From assembly GCF_015356785.1 (NCBI RefSeq), contig NZ_JAAEJV010000008.1:1-49832 (forward strand): a stretch of DNA of 49,832 nucleotides, written 5' to 3'. Source of the stretch: Candidatus Neptunochlamydia vexilliferae. Lineage in GTDB: Bacteria > Chlamydiota > Chlamydiia > Chlamydiales > Simkaniaceae. Position numbers and translations under genes: made by a program. The notes under the pieces are model-generated. The model saw only the letters and a list, made by a program, of their open reading frames with translations, searched no databases and was not told where the DNA came from. This document shows positions 40,124 through 48,464 of this stretch, in pieces (the first letter of the stretch is position 1; each line of letters opens with the position of its first letter).

Positions 40124-40584
40124 TCTTCACTCCTAACAAGTAGGGGTTTTAACTCAAGGACTCGCCCCCTAACTCCCCAAAAAAGATGTGGAAGGTCAGA
40201 CGCGCTTATAGTTCTCAAGCGAATGCATTCAAGCTTATCTACCCTGTAAAAAAAAAGCAACCATAATTCTAAAATAAATCGATTTTTTTCGCTATTCCTC
40301 TCTGTAACCAGAGCGATTTTAGGTAGCTTTAGGCCTGTTTAACCAGAGGTCTGTGTATTTCCAGATCCCCCCTCCCTAAAGAAAGAGTTAACACTCCTAA
40401 CGAGAGAAAAAAAAATACCGGCTATAAGCGTTTGATTTTTACAGAGGGGGTAACCTTTTTTTTCTTTTTTATCTGTATGCTTTATAGTTGTTTGTTCTTT
40501 ATCTCTCATTACCGGCTTTTGATGTCCTGTATTTGAGTGGTGGATTGATCGAAGGGTTAATACAAGGAACTTTATAGACACAGA
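40124..40584. other. Leader and spacer between infA and tRNA-Thr
   Basis: About 460 bases with no supported gene. A frame covering 40339-40581 has no family features and no ribosome-binding site. The stretch holds the probable tRNA-Thr/tuf promoter at 40205-40232. Two copies of TACCGGCT (near 40417 and 40510) in direct orientation are the only other repeat I noticed. Confidence 0.4.
40205..40232 (-). promoter_or_regulatory. Probable promoter of the tRNA-Thr/tuf transcript
   Basis: On the minus strand, TTGAAT (40227-40232) is followed after 16 bases by TATAAG (40205-40210), which is consistent with a housekeeping (sigma-66/sigma-70-type) promoter. It is about 80 bases upstream of tRNA-Thr. 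Confidence 0.4.
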
Positions 40585-40803
40585 CTATCGCTGGCGGTAG
40601 ATGATCCGCGCTTTGGACAGGTCGTAAGGAGACATCTCGACCTTAACAACGTCACCCACAAAGACCCGGATATTCCGCATCCGCATCTTCCCGCAGAGGT
40701 GGGCCAGGACCACCATCCCGTTTTCAAGGGTGACCTTAAAGGTCATATTTGGGAGGAGCTCCTCAACGGTCCCCTCTAGCTTAATCGTGTCTTCTTTCGG
40801 CAT
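40585..40803 (-). CDS. infA: Translation initiation factor IF-1
   Basis: 72 residues, a single S1-type OB domain ([45 protein letters not shown]). IF-1 occupies the ribosomal A site during initiation. It is upstream of tRNA-Thr and tuf, in chlamydial order. No clear Shine-Dalgarno site precedes its ATG (see the promoter at 40811-40839). Confidence 0.96.
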   Translation of the reverse strand: MPKEDTIKLEGTVEELLPNMTFKVTLENGMVVLAHLCGKMRMRNIRVFVGDVVKVEMSPYDLSKARIIYRQR

Positions 40804-40810
40804 ATACTCT

Positions 40811-40839
40811 CTTATTCACCATCGGTAAAAATTTGTCAA
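40811..40839 (-). promoter_or_regulatory. Strong promoter candidate right in front of infA
   Basis: On the minus strand, TTGACA (40834-40839), a 17-base spacer, then AATAAG (40811-40816). The predicted start point is about seven bases further on, at or next to the infA ATG (40803). If used, the mRNA would have almost no leader. Confidence 0.45.
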
Positions 40840-40884
40840 AATCACTATCCCCACGATCTTACAGCAAAAAGGAATTATTCGAAA

Positions 40885-40904
40885 GAGCCAATTGCAATTG
40901 GCTC
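40885..40904. repeat. Perfect 20-bp palindrome
   Basis: GAGCCAATTGCAATTGGCTC is perfectly self-complementary. It lies past the stop codon of the 106-residue gene, followed on the plus strand by ACAAAAAGATTTTTTTTT, so it may be a terminator-like hairpin. Its first 13 bases (GAGCCAATTGCAA) recur at 41363-41375, on the other side of that gene. Confidence 0.6.
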
Positions 40905-40929
40905 GACAAAAAGATTTTTTTTTCAATAT

Positions 40930-41250
40930 CTAAAGCAGTCGACTTGGTCTCCCACCATATCTAGAGTGCTTATAACCATAAAACTTCGTAAAATAATAAC
41001 CTTCATAAGCTTCAGAAATTTTTTCAAGATCATTTCCGCATATAGCTTGAATTCTTGGAGATTTTTTAAATTCCTCAAAGCTTTTGACTTTCTCATCCTT
41101 AAACTGCTCGAAATCTAATTTGTCTTTCTCAGATTGAAAGTGATATTTAGCTGCTTGTTCAACCTGTTCCGAAGTCCTGTAAAAGGAGCATCCCCGATAG
41201 CTATTGAATATGACTTTTGGCAGCTTGCCAAACAGTATGTTTGAAATCAT
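40930..41250 (-). CDS. Hypothetical 106-residue protein
   Basis: No family recognised. Lys/Glu-rich helical middle (FEQFKDEKVKSFEEFKKSP), Tyr-rich tail (YEGYYFTKFYGYKHSRYGGRPSRLL), no signal peptide or membrane segment. AAGGA lies seven bases before the ATG, supporting translation. It is flanked by a 13-base direct repeat (see 40885 and 41363) and is close to a MITE-like element, suggesting an acquired or mobile piece. A chance frame cannot be excluded. Confidence 0.5.
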   Translation of the reverse strand: MISNILFGKLPKVIFNSYRGCSFYRTSEQVEQAAKYHFQSEKDKLDFEQFKDEKVKSFEEFKKSPRIQAICGNDLEKISEAYEGYYFTKFYGYKHSRYGGRPSRLL

Positions 41251-41846
41251 ATATTTTTCCTTACATCTTAGATTGGCCCATCAAACGATAATTATACTAC
41301 CCCGGAACGCTACTAACATCAAGAAAAAACTGCAAAGTATACTTTAAAATACCATAACTAGAGAGCCAATTGCAAAATTTGCAAAAATCTTCCAAAAATC
41401 GGCATGGTTCAAAATAGGGTAACAATTTTTGGTCTTATGAAAGATGCGTCGGGGGCAAGCCCCCTGCTGCCCTCATACGGGGCGATTTTGCAGAGCTATT
41501 TTGAAGCCGCGGACAGCTCACCGCATGGCTTTTCTTCGCCTTCGGCTCCGAAGCCATGTCAGTTCGCTGGAAAGCTTCCTTCCTAGAAAACCTTGCACAT
41601 CTTTCACCAAGGAACAAGCCTCTTTTTTTCCAGGTTTTTAGCCACTTACCATATTCGCTTTGCTCGACTTTCAGCTTAACAAAAAAAATCCACTGAACCG
41701 ACACAGCTTCGGAGCCGAAGGCGAAGAAAAGCTACGTCGTGAAGTGTTACCTCAGCATGCTGTATTTTGAACCATGCCCAAAAATCGATTAATCAGTAAT
41801 TTTGTAATTGGCTTTAGAGTAAGAGAATTTTTGGAGACACAAATCC
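41251..41846. other. Gene-free stretch mostly occupied by a MITE-like element
   Basis: About 600 bases with no supported gene. It holds AT-rich sequence, the 13-base repeat at 41363-41375, and the element at 41402-41777. Short reading frames inside the element show no family features. Confidence 0.5.
41392..41787. mobile_element. 376-bp MITE-like element with target duplication
   Basis: The ends at 41402-41416 and 41763-41777 are perfect 15-base inverted repeats (GCATGGTTCAAAATA). The identical 10-base sequence CCAAAAATCG lies directly outside both ends (41392-41401 and 41778-41787), as expected for a target-site duplication. The interior has a second inverted pair, GCTTTTCTTCGCCTTCGG and its complement, around 41528 and 41719. 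No transposase is encoded. This has the standard form of a non-autonomous DNA transposon. The G/C-rich interior contrasts with the AT-rich flanks. Confidence 0.85.
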
Positions 41847-41870
41847 TTGAATTGCGTAAAATCCCTTCCT

Positions 41871-42290
41871 ATGAGCACACAATCTTGCCTGGAGAAACAG
41901 GCCGAACTTAAAAAAGTTTTTTCCACCCTGAAGAGTTGGGAAGAGCGATACAACCATGTCATTAAGATGGGACGCTCCCTTCCCCCTATCGCCAAGGAAG
42001 ACCAGATCGAGGAAAACCGGGTAAAGGGATGCCAAAGCACCCTCTACCTTAAGGTGAGCTGCGTTGATGGACGTCTAAAGCTCCAGGCGAGTTCTGATGC
42101 CCTGATTTCGGCAGGACTCGCCTCTCTTATTACCTATGTCTATAATGGGGAGCTTCCCAGGGCGGTGCTCGAGTGTCCTCCCCTCTTCCTGAAGGAAATC
42201 GCCCTTCTTGATGCCCTCTCCCCTGGACGGGCCATTGGACTGAAGAGTCTCTACCAAAAACTGCAACAAGAGTGTCTAAAATGGCTGTAG
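41871..42290 (+). CDS. sufE: SufE-family sulfur acceptor protein
   Basis: 139 residues from ATG 41871, preferred over 41847 because it gives the normal SufE N-terminus. Signature: WEERYNHVIKMGRSLPP, EENRVKGCQSTLYL with the sulfur-accepting Cys, then ALISAGLASLITYVYNGELPRAVLECPP. SufE accepts persulfide from the cysteine desulfurase SufS and passes it on for Fe-S cluster assembly. The following gene overlaps or abuts it. Confidence 0.9.
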   Translation: MSTQSCLEKQAELKKVFSTLKSWEERYNHVIKMGRSLPPIAKEDQIEENRVKGCQSTLYLKVSCVDGRLKLQASSDALISAGLASLITYVYNGELPRAVLECPPLFLKEIALLDALSPGRAIGLKSLYQKLQQECLKWL

Positions 42291-42919
42291 AAAACCCGAT
42301 TTTGAGCTGGGATCAGAATACGCTAACGCAAAAAATTACAACCTGCGGAGAGAATCAAAGGCAGTTCGAGCTCATCGCCCTTGTCACCCGGATCGCCTTA
42401 TGCGCCTTTGGTTTGGCGGTTATGGTTGCATTTGGCAGAGTTAAACCAATCTATTTTATCCTTTCTGCCACCCTCCTTATCGTTGCCTATGTCCCGGCCA
42501 TGGAGGTAAGCGTCGATCAAATTCTTCTCTGGGCCGAAGCAGCAGCTAAAGAAGCTGCTCAATACCGGGCCATTCAAGGAGAGCTTGACAAAGGAACGGT
42601 CGAAGGACTTAACGAGGTTCTTTCTGCACAGTTTCGGGTGCTTAAGGCTAAAGACGAGCCAGAACATGGAGAGGGGGTAATTCGTCAAAGGGTCGAAAAC
42701 CTCCGCAATAAGGTCAGGCAAGCCTACCTTTACCATGTCTATGCAAACAAAACAGACGCAAGGAAAATTGCCGACTTTGGCACTTTTAACCGGTACCACA
42801 TTAACGATCTTATTGAGTGTGAAAAGTTCGCTGTTTTTACGAAAACAGGTCGAGAGTTCACTAACCTTGAAGTAGAGCAAACAAAGGCTCAGGAGCTCGC
42901 GAAATCAATCTTCTCCTGA
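42281..42919 (+). CDS. Two-helix membrane protein, Inc-like hydrophobic profile
   Basis: 212 residues from ATG 42281; a GTG at 42272 is possible. Two hydrophobic helices close together (ELIALVTRIALCAFGLAVMVAFG and PIYFILSATLLIVAYVPAMEV, about residues 30-75) are separated by a tight turn, giving the bilobed profile typical of chlamydial inclusion-membrane (Inc) proteins. A soluble helical C-terminal part of about 135 residues follows. No family was recognised. It starts inside or just before the end of sufE and overlaps the convergent peptidase gene by 31 bases. Inc assignment is inference. Confidence 0.7.
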   Translation: MAVENPILSWDQNTLTQKITTCGENQRQFELIALVTRIALCAFGLAVMVAFGRVKPIYFILSATLLIVAYVPAMEVSVDQILLWAEAAAKEAAQYRAIQGELDKGTVEGLNEVLSAQFRVLKAKDEPEHGEGVIRQRVENLRNKVRQAYLYHVYANKTDARKIADFGTFNRYHINDLIECEKFAVFTKTGREFTNLEVEQTKAQELAKSIFS

Positions 42920-44049
42920 GGGGGAAGGGTCACCTCTACAGTTCCTTCTTCGTGGATGTAAACATCATACTCTAGCCGTACACCAAACTCCCCTGGCAGG
43001 TAAATCCCTGGCTCAATCGAAAAGCAAGTGCGAGGAATTAGGGGACGGTCATCGAGGGTTTCGATCCCATCGAGGTTGGCCCCAGGCCCATGGTTGGTCG
43101 TGTGGATGTTGTGCCCGGTTCGGTGGGTAAAGTAGTTCCCATATCCCTTTTTTTCGATCACCTCACGCACCACCTGGTCGACTTCAGCTCCCTTCACCTC
43201 TTTTCCTTCGCGGTACCTCTCGATGATCAGGTCGGTCCCCTTCTTTTGCGCCTCCCTCACAATCGCAAAGATCTCTTCATGGAGCGCCGTGGGCTCTCCA
43301 ACCACTCCGACACGGGTAATGTCAGCAAAAACCCCACCCTTTTTTTTGCACCAAAGGTCGATCAAGACAAAGTCCCCTTTTTGGATCGGGGCACAAGTGT
43401 CCTGGGTCGGCACATAGTGGGGATCGGCGCTATTCGCATTGACTGCGCAAATGGGCTCCCCTTCGGTCACACACCCATTTTTTTCAAACTCCCCTAAAAT
43501 AAACTGCTGTACCTGGTACTCATCGGTCAGCTTTCCAGCAGCAATTCCTCTCCATGCCCCTTCAACGGCCTCTTCGAGAACCCTAGCCGCTTCTTTATGC
43601 TGGGCGTATTGCTTCTTGGACCAGAGGCAGGTAAATGTTTGTAAAAAGGGGGCCGAGCTGACCACCTGGGGACCAAATCCTCGAATAAGCTCAATGAGCC
43701 CTCCATCGATCACCGATGCCGTCGGAATGTCTTGGTTGGGAGAGTATTCCATCGCAACACTTTTTGCTCCCTGCACAGTTTCTGCAAGGGTCCGGTGCAT
43801 CTCTTTCCAACTAAAGTAGACCTTTTTCTCTCCCGGAAGGTGATCGAGATTGTGAGACTCGATCTGATGGACGATTTTAGAGGGGGCCCCGACTTGGGGG
43901 ACCCAATAAAAGCACCGGCGGGTCATGAGAACAGGCTCAGGGACCTCCATCACAGAAAGGGCAAGCGGGTTGCTCCCATGAAAATCATAGAGGAGCCACC
44001 CGTCGATTTGATAAAACTTTAGCTGCCTTTGTATTTCATCGATATTCAT
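42889..44049 (-). CDS. M24-family Xaa-Pro aminopeptidase-like peptidase
   Basis: 386 residues. An N-terminal creatinase-type domain is followed by a pita-bread catalytic domain. The five metal ligands can be read as D in VLIDLWCKKK, D in GVFADITRVG, H in HRTGHNIHTTNHG, E in CFSIEPGIYLPG and E in GVRLEYDVYIHEE. It should remove N-terminal residues preceding Pro, or act on another small peptide or creatine-like substrate. AGGAAAA precedes the ATG. The HEAT-repeat gene is seven bases upstream, so it ends the four-gene operon. Confidence 0.88.
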   Translation of the reverse strand: MNIDEIQRQLKFYQIDGWLLYDFHGSNPLALSVMEVPEPVLMTRRCFYWVPQVGAPSKIVHQIESHNLDHLPGEKKVYFSWKEMHRTLAETVQGAKSVAMEYSPNQDIPTASVIDGGLIELIRGFGPQVVSSAPFLQTFTCLWSKKQYAQHKEAARVLEEAVEGAWRGIAAGKLTDEYQVQQFILGEFEKNGCVTEGEPICAVNANSADPHYVPTQDTCAPIQKGDFVLIDLWCKKKGGVFADITRVGVVGEPTALHEEIFAIVREAQKKGTDLIIERYREGKEVKGAEVDQVVREVIEKKGYGNYFTHRTGHNIHTTNHGPGANLDGIETLDDRPLIPRTCFSIEPGIYLPGEFGVRLEYDVYIHEEGTVEVTLPPQEKIDFASS

Positions 44050-44056
44050 TTTTTTC

Positions 44057-45769
44057 CTAATGGTAAACGCACTGAATCAACGCAGAAGCTGCGACCACTT
44101 TGAGCACCTGGTGGGGTTCTTTCAAGAGCTCCATCAGGAAGGGAATCGAAGCTTTGTCCCCGATATAGCCAAGAGCTCCTAAGATATTGATCTTTGTCTC
44201 CCGGTCGACGGTGGGGTAAGCTTCATGAAGGATCTGGACTGCTTTAGATTCGCCCCCAGAAAGGGCGAGGACAAGGGCTGCCTGGACCCGAATGTTTTGG
44301 TCCTTTTCTTGGAGAAGATCGCGGAGGATTTCGATCGCCTCTTCACCCCCTTCTTCAAGGAGGGTGTTGGAAGCGGCATAGGTCACTCCAAAGGGCTCTT
44401 CTTTGAGGAAAGCTTTGATCGCCTCTTCCGCTTTTGAGCAACGGAGCGCGGCAAGCATCCCGAGAATTTCGAGGCGGGTGAGCTGATCGACCATGGTGGG
44501 ATATTGGGGCACCTGCGGAATGTGGCAAATCTGTGAGGGGGCGATCAATTCGAAAAGGGGGTTCTCTGAATGATCCCACATCAGCTTTCCTTTCCTAAGA
44601 AGGAGAAAAGTGTAGAGGGTGTCAGAAAGCTTTTGGTGATTCCCTCCCTGGCCAATGCTCCCAAGGGCAAGGTTGGCCTTCACAAAGGGGTCGGGGGTGA
44701 TTTTAAAGACCTGTGTCGCTAAGGGGATGCCAGCGCTCCCAATCCGTCCCAAAATAAAGGCGGCTAAGCGGCGCGATGACTCATCGGTCGAGTAGATCCA
44801 TTTACGGATGACCTGAAGCGCTGTCTCAGGGGCAAAGCGGGAGGTGACCCAAGCGGCGGTCAAGGCAACGGGGGGATGGGAATCTTCGGTGAAGTCGATT
44901 ATCTTAGAAAGAGTCGAAGAGCTCAGGTTTTTTAGTCCTAAAAAATAGAGGGTATTGAGCGCTGCAATCCGAACATCGGAGGTGGGATCATCAAGGAGCT
45001 TGCAGATAGCAGAAGCTTTTTCTTTAAGATCGAGGTGGGAGACAATTTGACAGGCAAGGTGGCGGAGGCCGGCCCGCCTGGAGGTGACGAGTTTGGAAAA
45101 TTCTTCTTCTCCCACCTCTTCATAGATGTTCACAAGAGAGGCAATCGCCTCTCCTTTTTCTTCGAGAGTGGTCCGGCTGCTGATAATGATCTTCTTCAGG
45201 GGCTCTTCGATCTCTTTGACCTCCATCGCCCCCAGTGCTTTGATCACCTCTAGACGGACAAACCAATTTTTCTCGGCGCTCAAAAGACGGACAAGCTCTT
45301 CAATCAAGGAAATATCGCGGTAGTGAGCAGCAAGCTGTGCTGCCGCCCTCCGCAGCAAAGCATTAGACGAGCTCAGCTGATGCAAAAGCATCCGGACCGC
45401 CCGCACATCATCGGTGTAGTAGGCGCTCACTAGCGAAGCCATATTGACAACGAACTGGGGCGAATTTTCTGAGCGCATCAAAATCCCCCAAGCAAGAGTT
45501 TCAATGAGATCGCTCCCCACCTCTTCCTTCTTAAATCCAAAACGGCCTAAAGAACTGATAGCCTCATCATCCTTTCCATTTTCGGCAAGGCTCCGGATGT
45601 AGGCTTTTTTGACCTTCTGTGAGTCGGGGTGTGCTACAAGCCCTTTTTCAGACTCAGCAATGGCTCCCCGATAGTCGTGGATGAGGAGGTGGGAGTAAAC
45701 CCGCCGGACCACCTCTTCTTCAGAAGCAAAAAGGGTATATGTCAAAAGTAAAACTAATATAAGTCTCAT
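44057..45769 (-). CDS. Exported HEAT-repeat protein
   Basis: 570 residues. The N-terminal MRLILVLLLTYTLFASEEE is a typical signal peptide, so it is probably periplasmic or outer-membrane-associated. The rest is a chain of about ten HEAT-like repeats (for example LLDDPTSDVRIAALNTLYFLG, KINILGALGYIGDKASIPFLMELL), giving a curved helical scaffold for protein binding. The start overlaps the end of the HIT gene (ATGA at 45766-45769). Partners are unknown. Confidence 0.8.
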   Translation of the reverse strand: MRLILVLLLTYTLFASEEEVVRRVYSHLLIHDYRGAIAESEKGLVAHPDSQKVKKAYIRSLAENGKDDEAISSLGRFGFKKEEVGSDLIETLAWGILMRSENSPQFVVNMASLVSAYYTDDVRAVRMLLHQLSSSNALLRRAAAQLAAHYRDISLIEELVRLLSAEKNWFVRLEVIKALGAMEVKEIEEPLKKIIISSRTTLEEKGEAIASLVNIYEEVGEEEFSKLVTSRRAGLRHLACQIVSHLDLKEKASAICKLLDDPTSDVRIAALNTLYFLGLKNLSSSTLSKIIDFTEDSHPPVALTAAWVTSRFAPETALQVIRKWIYSTDESSRRLAAFILGRIGSAGIPLATQVFKITPDPFVKANLALGSIGQGGNHQKLSDTLYTFLLLRKGKLMWDHSENPLFELIAPSQICHIPQVPQYPTMVDQLTRLEILGMLAALRCSKAEEAIKAFLKEEPFGVTYAASNTLLEEGGEEAIEILRDLLQEKDQNIRVQAALVLALSGGESKAVQILHEAYPTVDRETKINILGALGYIGDKASIPFLMELLKEPHQVLKVVAASALIQCVYH

Positions 45770-46101
45770 GCCATCGGGCCAAGTCTTTTTCCACCGATTA
45801 AGTGAAAGTGGAGGTGAAAAATCGACTGTCCTGCCTCACTTCCCACATTTGTCAGTAAGCGATAATTGTCTGCAACCCCAAACTCTTTGGCGAGGGCTTG
45901 GGCCGTTGCAATCACCTCGGCCATCAAGGGAAGCTCCTCTTCGGGAACGCCTTGGAGACTCGGGTACTCCTTTTTGGGAATGATCAGGAGGTGAACGGGG
46001 GCCTGAGGATTGATATCTTTGATGGCGATCAAGGTTTCACTTTCGAAGACTTTTTCAGAGGGGAGATCCCCCTTGATAATTTTTCCAAATAGGGTGGTCA
46101 T
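45766..46101 (-). CDS. HIT-family nucleotide hydrolase
   Basis: 111 residues, the usual size. The histidine-triad motif is SIFHLHFHLIGG (HxHxHxx). Proteins of this size (HinT-like) hydrolyse AMP-amidates. It overlaps the upstream MYG1 gene by four bases and the downstream HEAT gene by four. In Chlamydia trachomatis a HIT gene also lies next to the MYG1-type gene (from memory CT385/CT386). Confidence 0.92.
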   Translation of the reverse strand: MTTLFGKIIKGDLPSEKVFESETLIAIKDINPQAPVHLLIIPKKEYPSLQGVPEEELPLMAEVIATAQALAKEFGVADNYRLLTNVGSEAGQSIFHLHFHLIGGKRLGPMA

Positions 46102-46979
46102 TTCTTTCCTCTTATGTAGTCGAGCGCTTTAAAGGCATCTTCTTTCGTTTCCCATATGGAGATGAACCGCCCTTTGTGGCAAAAAACAGCGCCAGCAATC
46201 CCACTTTTTTCCTTCAGCTCTTGATCGATAAGCCCTGCCCACTCTTTGGGCATCGGAATGCGGACCTGCATCCGTTTATCGTAGCTTGGAGGGATCCCTC
46301 GGAGCTTCCACTGGGTCCCCGCTGGCATGATGATAAATTGGGCGGGATGTCTGTCCCCTCCAAGGTCAAAAAAGGACTCGATCCACGGCATCGATTCTTC
46401 AAAGACCATCACGGTCTCTTTCTTGTCCATCTCTTGCTTGATCTTTCCTCGACACTCTTGGATGTAGTGGTAACGTTCAATAAGGCGTCTTAAATGGCCA
46501 AAGGTGAAGTCGAGCGCCTGAAAAAAAGCCTCGGTGAAAGCAAAGCTTTCTGCATCGTGGCGGGCAGGACCAAAGTTGGCAATTACAGAGGAAAACGAGC
46601 AGTGACCCACCATCGGCGTTCCCTTCCCATTGTCGATCGCATCGACCCCCATCACCAGGGAGCGGTTGATAAAGTGGTAGAGCTTTTCATCGATCGTTCC
46701 CTCATCTTTGAGATGTTTGAGGATCATTCCAGCACTACTAAAGCTTCCATCATAGTTAGACTGATGATGGTCGAACCGTTTGATCTTTGCATCGTAAATG
46801 CCTCCGACATCGCAGACATACTCACAGGCGGCAAGCTCTTCTTCAGCCCGCGTGCGGACGATTTTGTCCCGGTCAATTTTATTAAAAAGGAGTAAAAGGG
46901 CGCAGGCGGTCACCTCATCGGCATGGAAACTTCCATCGTGGGTTCCGAGGCTACGGGGTCTTATTTCTATATCGCTCAT
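46098..46979 (-). CDS. MYG1-family DHH-type metal-dependent hydrolase
   Basis: 293 residues. The family starts with GTHDGSFHADEVTACALL, followed by KRFDHHQSNYDGSFSSAGM (the DHH metal site), AIDNG and a C-terminal domain ending KEDAFKALDYIRGKK. MYG1 homologues are RNA exonucleases in eukaryotes; the bacterial activity is assumed to be similar. It is the first gene of the operon with HIT, HEAT and the M24 peptidase. Confidence 0.9.
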   Translation of the reverse strand: MSDIEIRPRSLGTHDGSFHADEVTACALLLLFNKIDRDKIVRTRAEEELAACEYVCDVGGIYDAKIKRFDHHQSNYDGSFSSAGMILKHLKDEGTIDEKLYHFINRSLVMGVDAIDNGKGTPMVGHCSFSSVIANFGPARHDAESFAFTEAFFQALDFTFGHLRRLIERYHYIQECRGKIKQEMDKKETVMVFEESMPWIESFFDLGGDRHPAQFIIMPAGTQWKLRGIPPSYDKRMQVRIPMPKEWAGLIDQELKEKSGIAGAVFCHKGRFISIWETKEDAFKALDYIRGKK

Positions 46980-47025
46980 AAACTTTCCTATTCTAAGAGG
47001 TAAAAATTAATTGCTCAAGAACTTT

Positions 47026-48252
47026 CTAAAGTGTAGGGAGCCACCCCTGGGTAGCGGCGATTTGGAAGAAGATAATCGCAAGAGAACCGGCCAGCATTAA
47101 AGTGAGTGTGACCTTGCCCCCAAAGACGCGGAACCGCTCCTCTTTCTGTTCCTTGTAGCGCCCATGCCAGACCATAAGGGCCGGCAAAATCCCATAGAGG
47201 ATCGCTACAAAGACCCCCGCATAGCCAAGCGCAAGGACAAAACCGCTTGGGTAAAAGAGGGCAAAAAGAAGGGGTGGGGTAAACATAAAAACCAGGAGAA
47301 TGGCCCGCCCTTTAATCGTCTTTTTAATCTTAAAACCGTCGGCCAAAAAGTCGTAAAGGCTAAGGGCCACCCCAAAAAAGGAGGTGAGAAGGGCAAAGAA
47401 CGAAAAAAGGCCTACTAAAATCGCGACCCAAGGGATCCCTAAAATGGCGTTGAGCGCATCGGTCAGTCCCGCCACTGGGTGAGTTCCCCCTCCAATCGTC
47501 TCCAAGCCATGTTTTCCCGTTAAAGGAAGGAGTCCAATGATTAAAAACTCCCAGACGAGATAAAAAACAAGGGGGATGAGACTTCCAAAGAGAAACGCTT
47601 TCTTCAGACTGGCCACATCTCCACTCAAATAGCTCCTTAAACTTGGGACGATGATATGAGAGGTAAACGAAAGGACAACAACCGGAACCGCTGCCCAAAG
47701 GTACTGGGGCTTTCCCCCTCGGTAGTGATCCACGTCGACATGGGGGGTGACAAAAATTAAGAGAAAAACAAATGTTCCAATCAGCCCTGCCATGCAGATC
47801 CGGTTAATCGCATCGACCGCCTTTGTTTCAAAGACCACAATAAAGCCAAAAACAGCAAGGAAAATAAAGATCCCCATGTTGGGAGAAATCTCGGTTTTCA
47901 GACCCGCCCCCAAAACATCTGCAATGAGCGATCCCCCTCCTGACAAGTAAGCCGCTGCCACCGCATAGAGAAGCATCAAAAAAGAGAGCCAGGCGACAAA
48001 CTCCCCCACCGAGCCCAGTCGTTCCTTGCAGATCGTGATCAAATTGGCATTGACCTTGTCGGACATGAGCGTCGCTTCCAATAGGAAAAAGACGCTGAGA
48101 AGCATAAAAGCAAATGCGATACAAAGGAGAAGGCTCGAACCCCAAAAGCCAGCCGCCCCTGTTGCAAGGGGGAGGGCGAGCATCCCTGCCCCAATAGAGG
48201 TTCCCCCTACCAGGAGGGCACTTCCAAATGTTTTATTTCGATAAATTTTCAT
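47026..48252 (-). CDS. tyrP: Aromatic amino acid permease (TyrP/HAAAP family)
   Basis: 408 residues with about eleven transmembrane helices. The start KTFGSALLVGGTSIGAGMLALPLATGAAGFW is characteristic of the HAAAP group (TyrP, Mtr). It is likely a proton-coupled importer of tyrosine/tryptophan, which chlamydiae obtain from the host and which is a known tyrP feature in Chlamydia. No strong ribosome-binding site is seen. Position: downstream of the exported protein at 48465 on the same strand. Confidence 0.9.
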   Translation of the reverse strand: MKIYRNKTFGSALLVGGTSIGAGMLALPLATGAAGFWGSSLLLCIAFAFMLLSVFFLLEATLMSDKVNANLITICKERLGSVGEFVAWLSFLMLLYAVAAAYLSGGGSLIADVLGAGLKTEISPNMGIFIFLAVFGFIVVFETKAVDAINRICMAGLIGTFVFLLIFVTPHVDVDHYRGGKPQYLWAAVPVVVLSFTSHIIVPSLRSYLSGDVASLKKAFLFGSLIPLVFYLVWEFLIIGLLPLTGKHGLETIGGGTHPVAGLTDALNAILGIPWVAILVGLFSFFALLTSFFGVALSLYDFLADGFKIKKTIKGRAILLVFMFTPPLLFALFYPSGFVLALGYAGVFVAILYGILPALMVWHGRYKEQKEERFRVFGGKVTLTLMLAGSLAIIFFQIAATQGWLPTL

Positions 48253-48464
48253 GTTTAAGTACTTACACTATGCCTTTTTTGAATTTAAGTTACAAACGAA
48301 AAACCAGGGGTAGTGTGTTAAGATGGCTTGGAGAAGCGACTCATAGGAGGAAAGTTCGAAACGTCCGATGCAGGCAACCCCGCAGCGGGCTTTTGAAGGA
48401 GGACAACAAAGAAATTTCCCCTAGGAGGCGCTTAAACAAGACATCTGAACATACTATCCCTGGT

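Noticed and set aside
40339..40581. 80-codon frame between infA and tRNA-Thr
   Set aside because: Lacks a ribosome-binding site and any recognisable domain; it lies in the promoter/spacer region.
41404..41704. Short frames inside the MITE-like element
   Set aside because: They are products of G/C-rich repeats; no transposase motifs.
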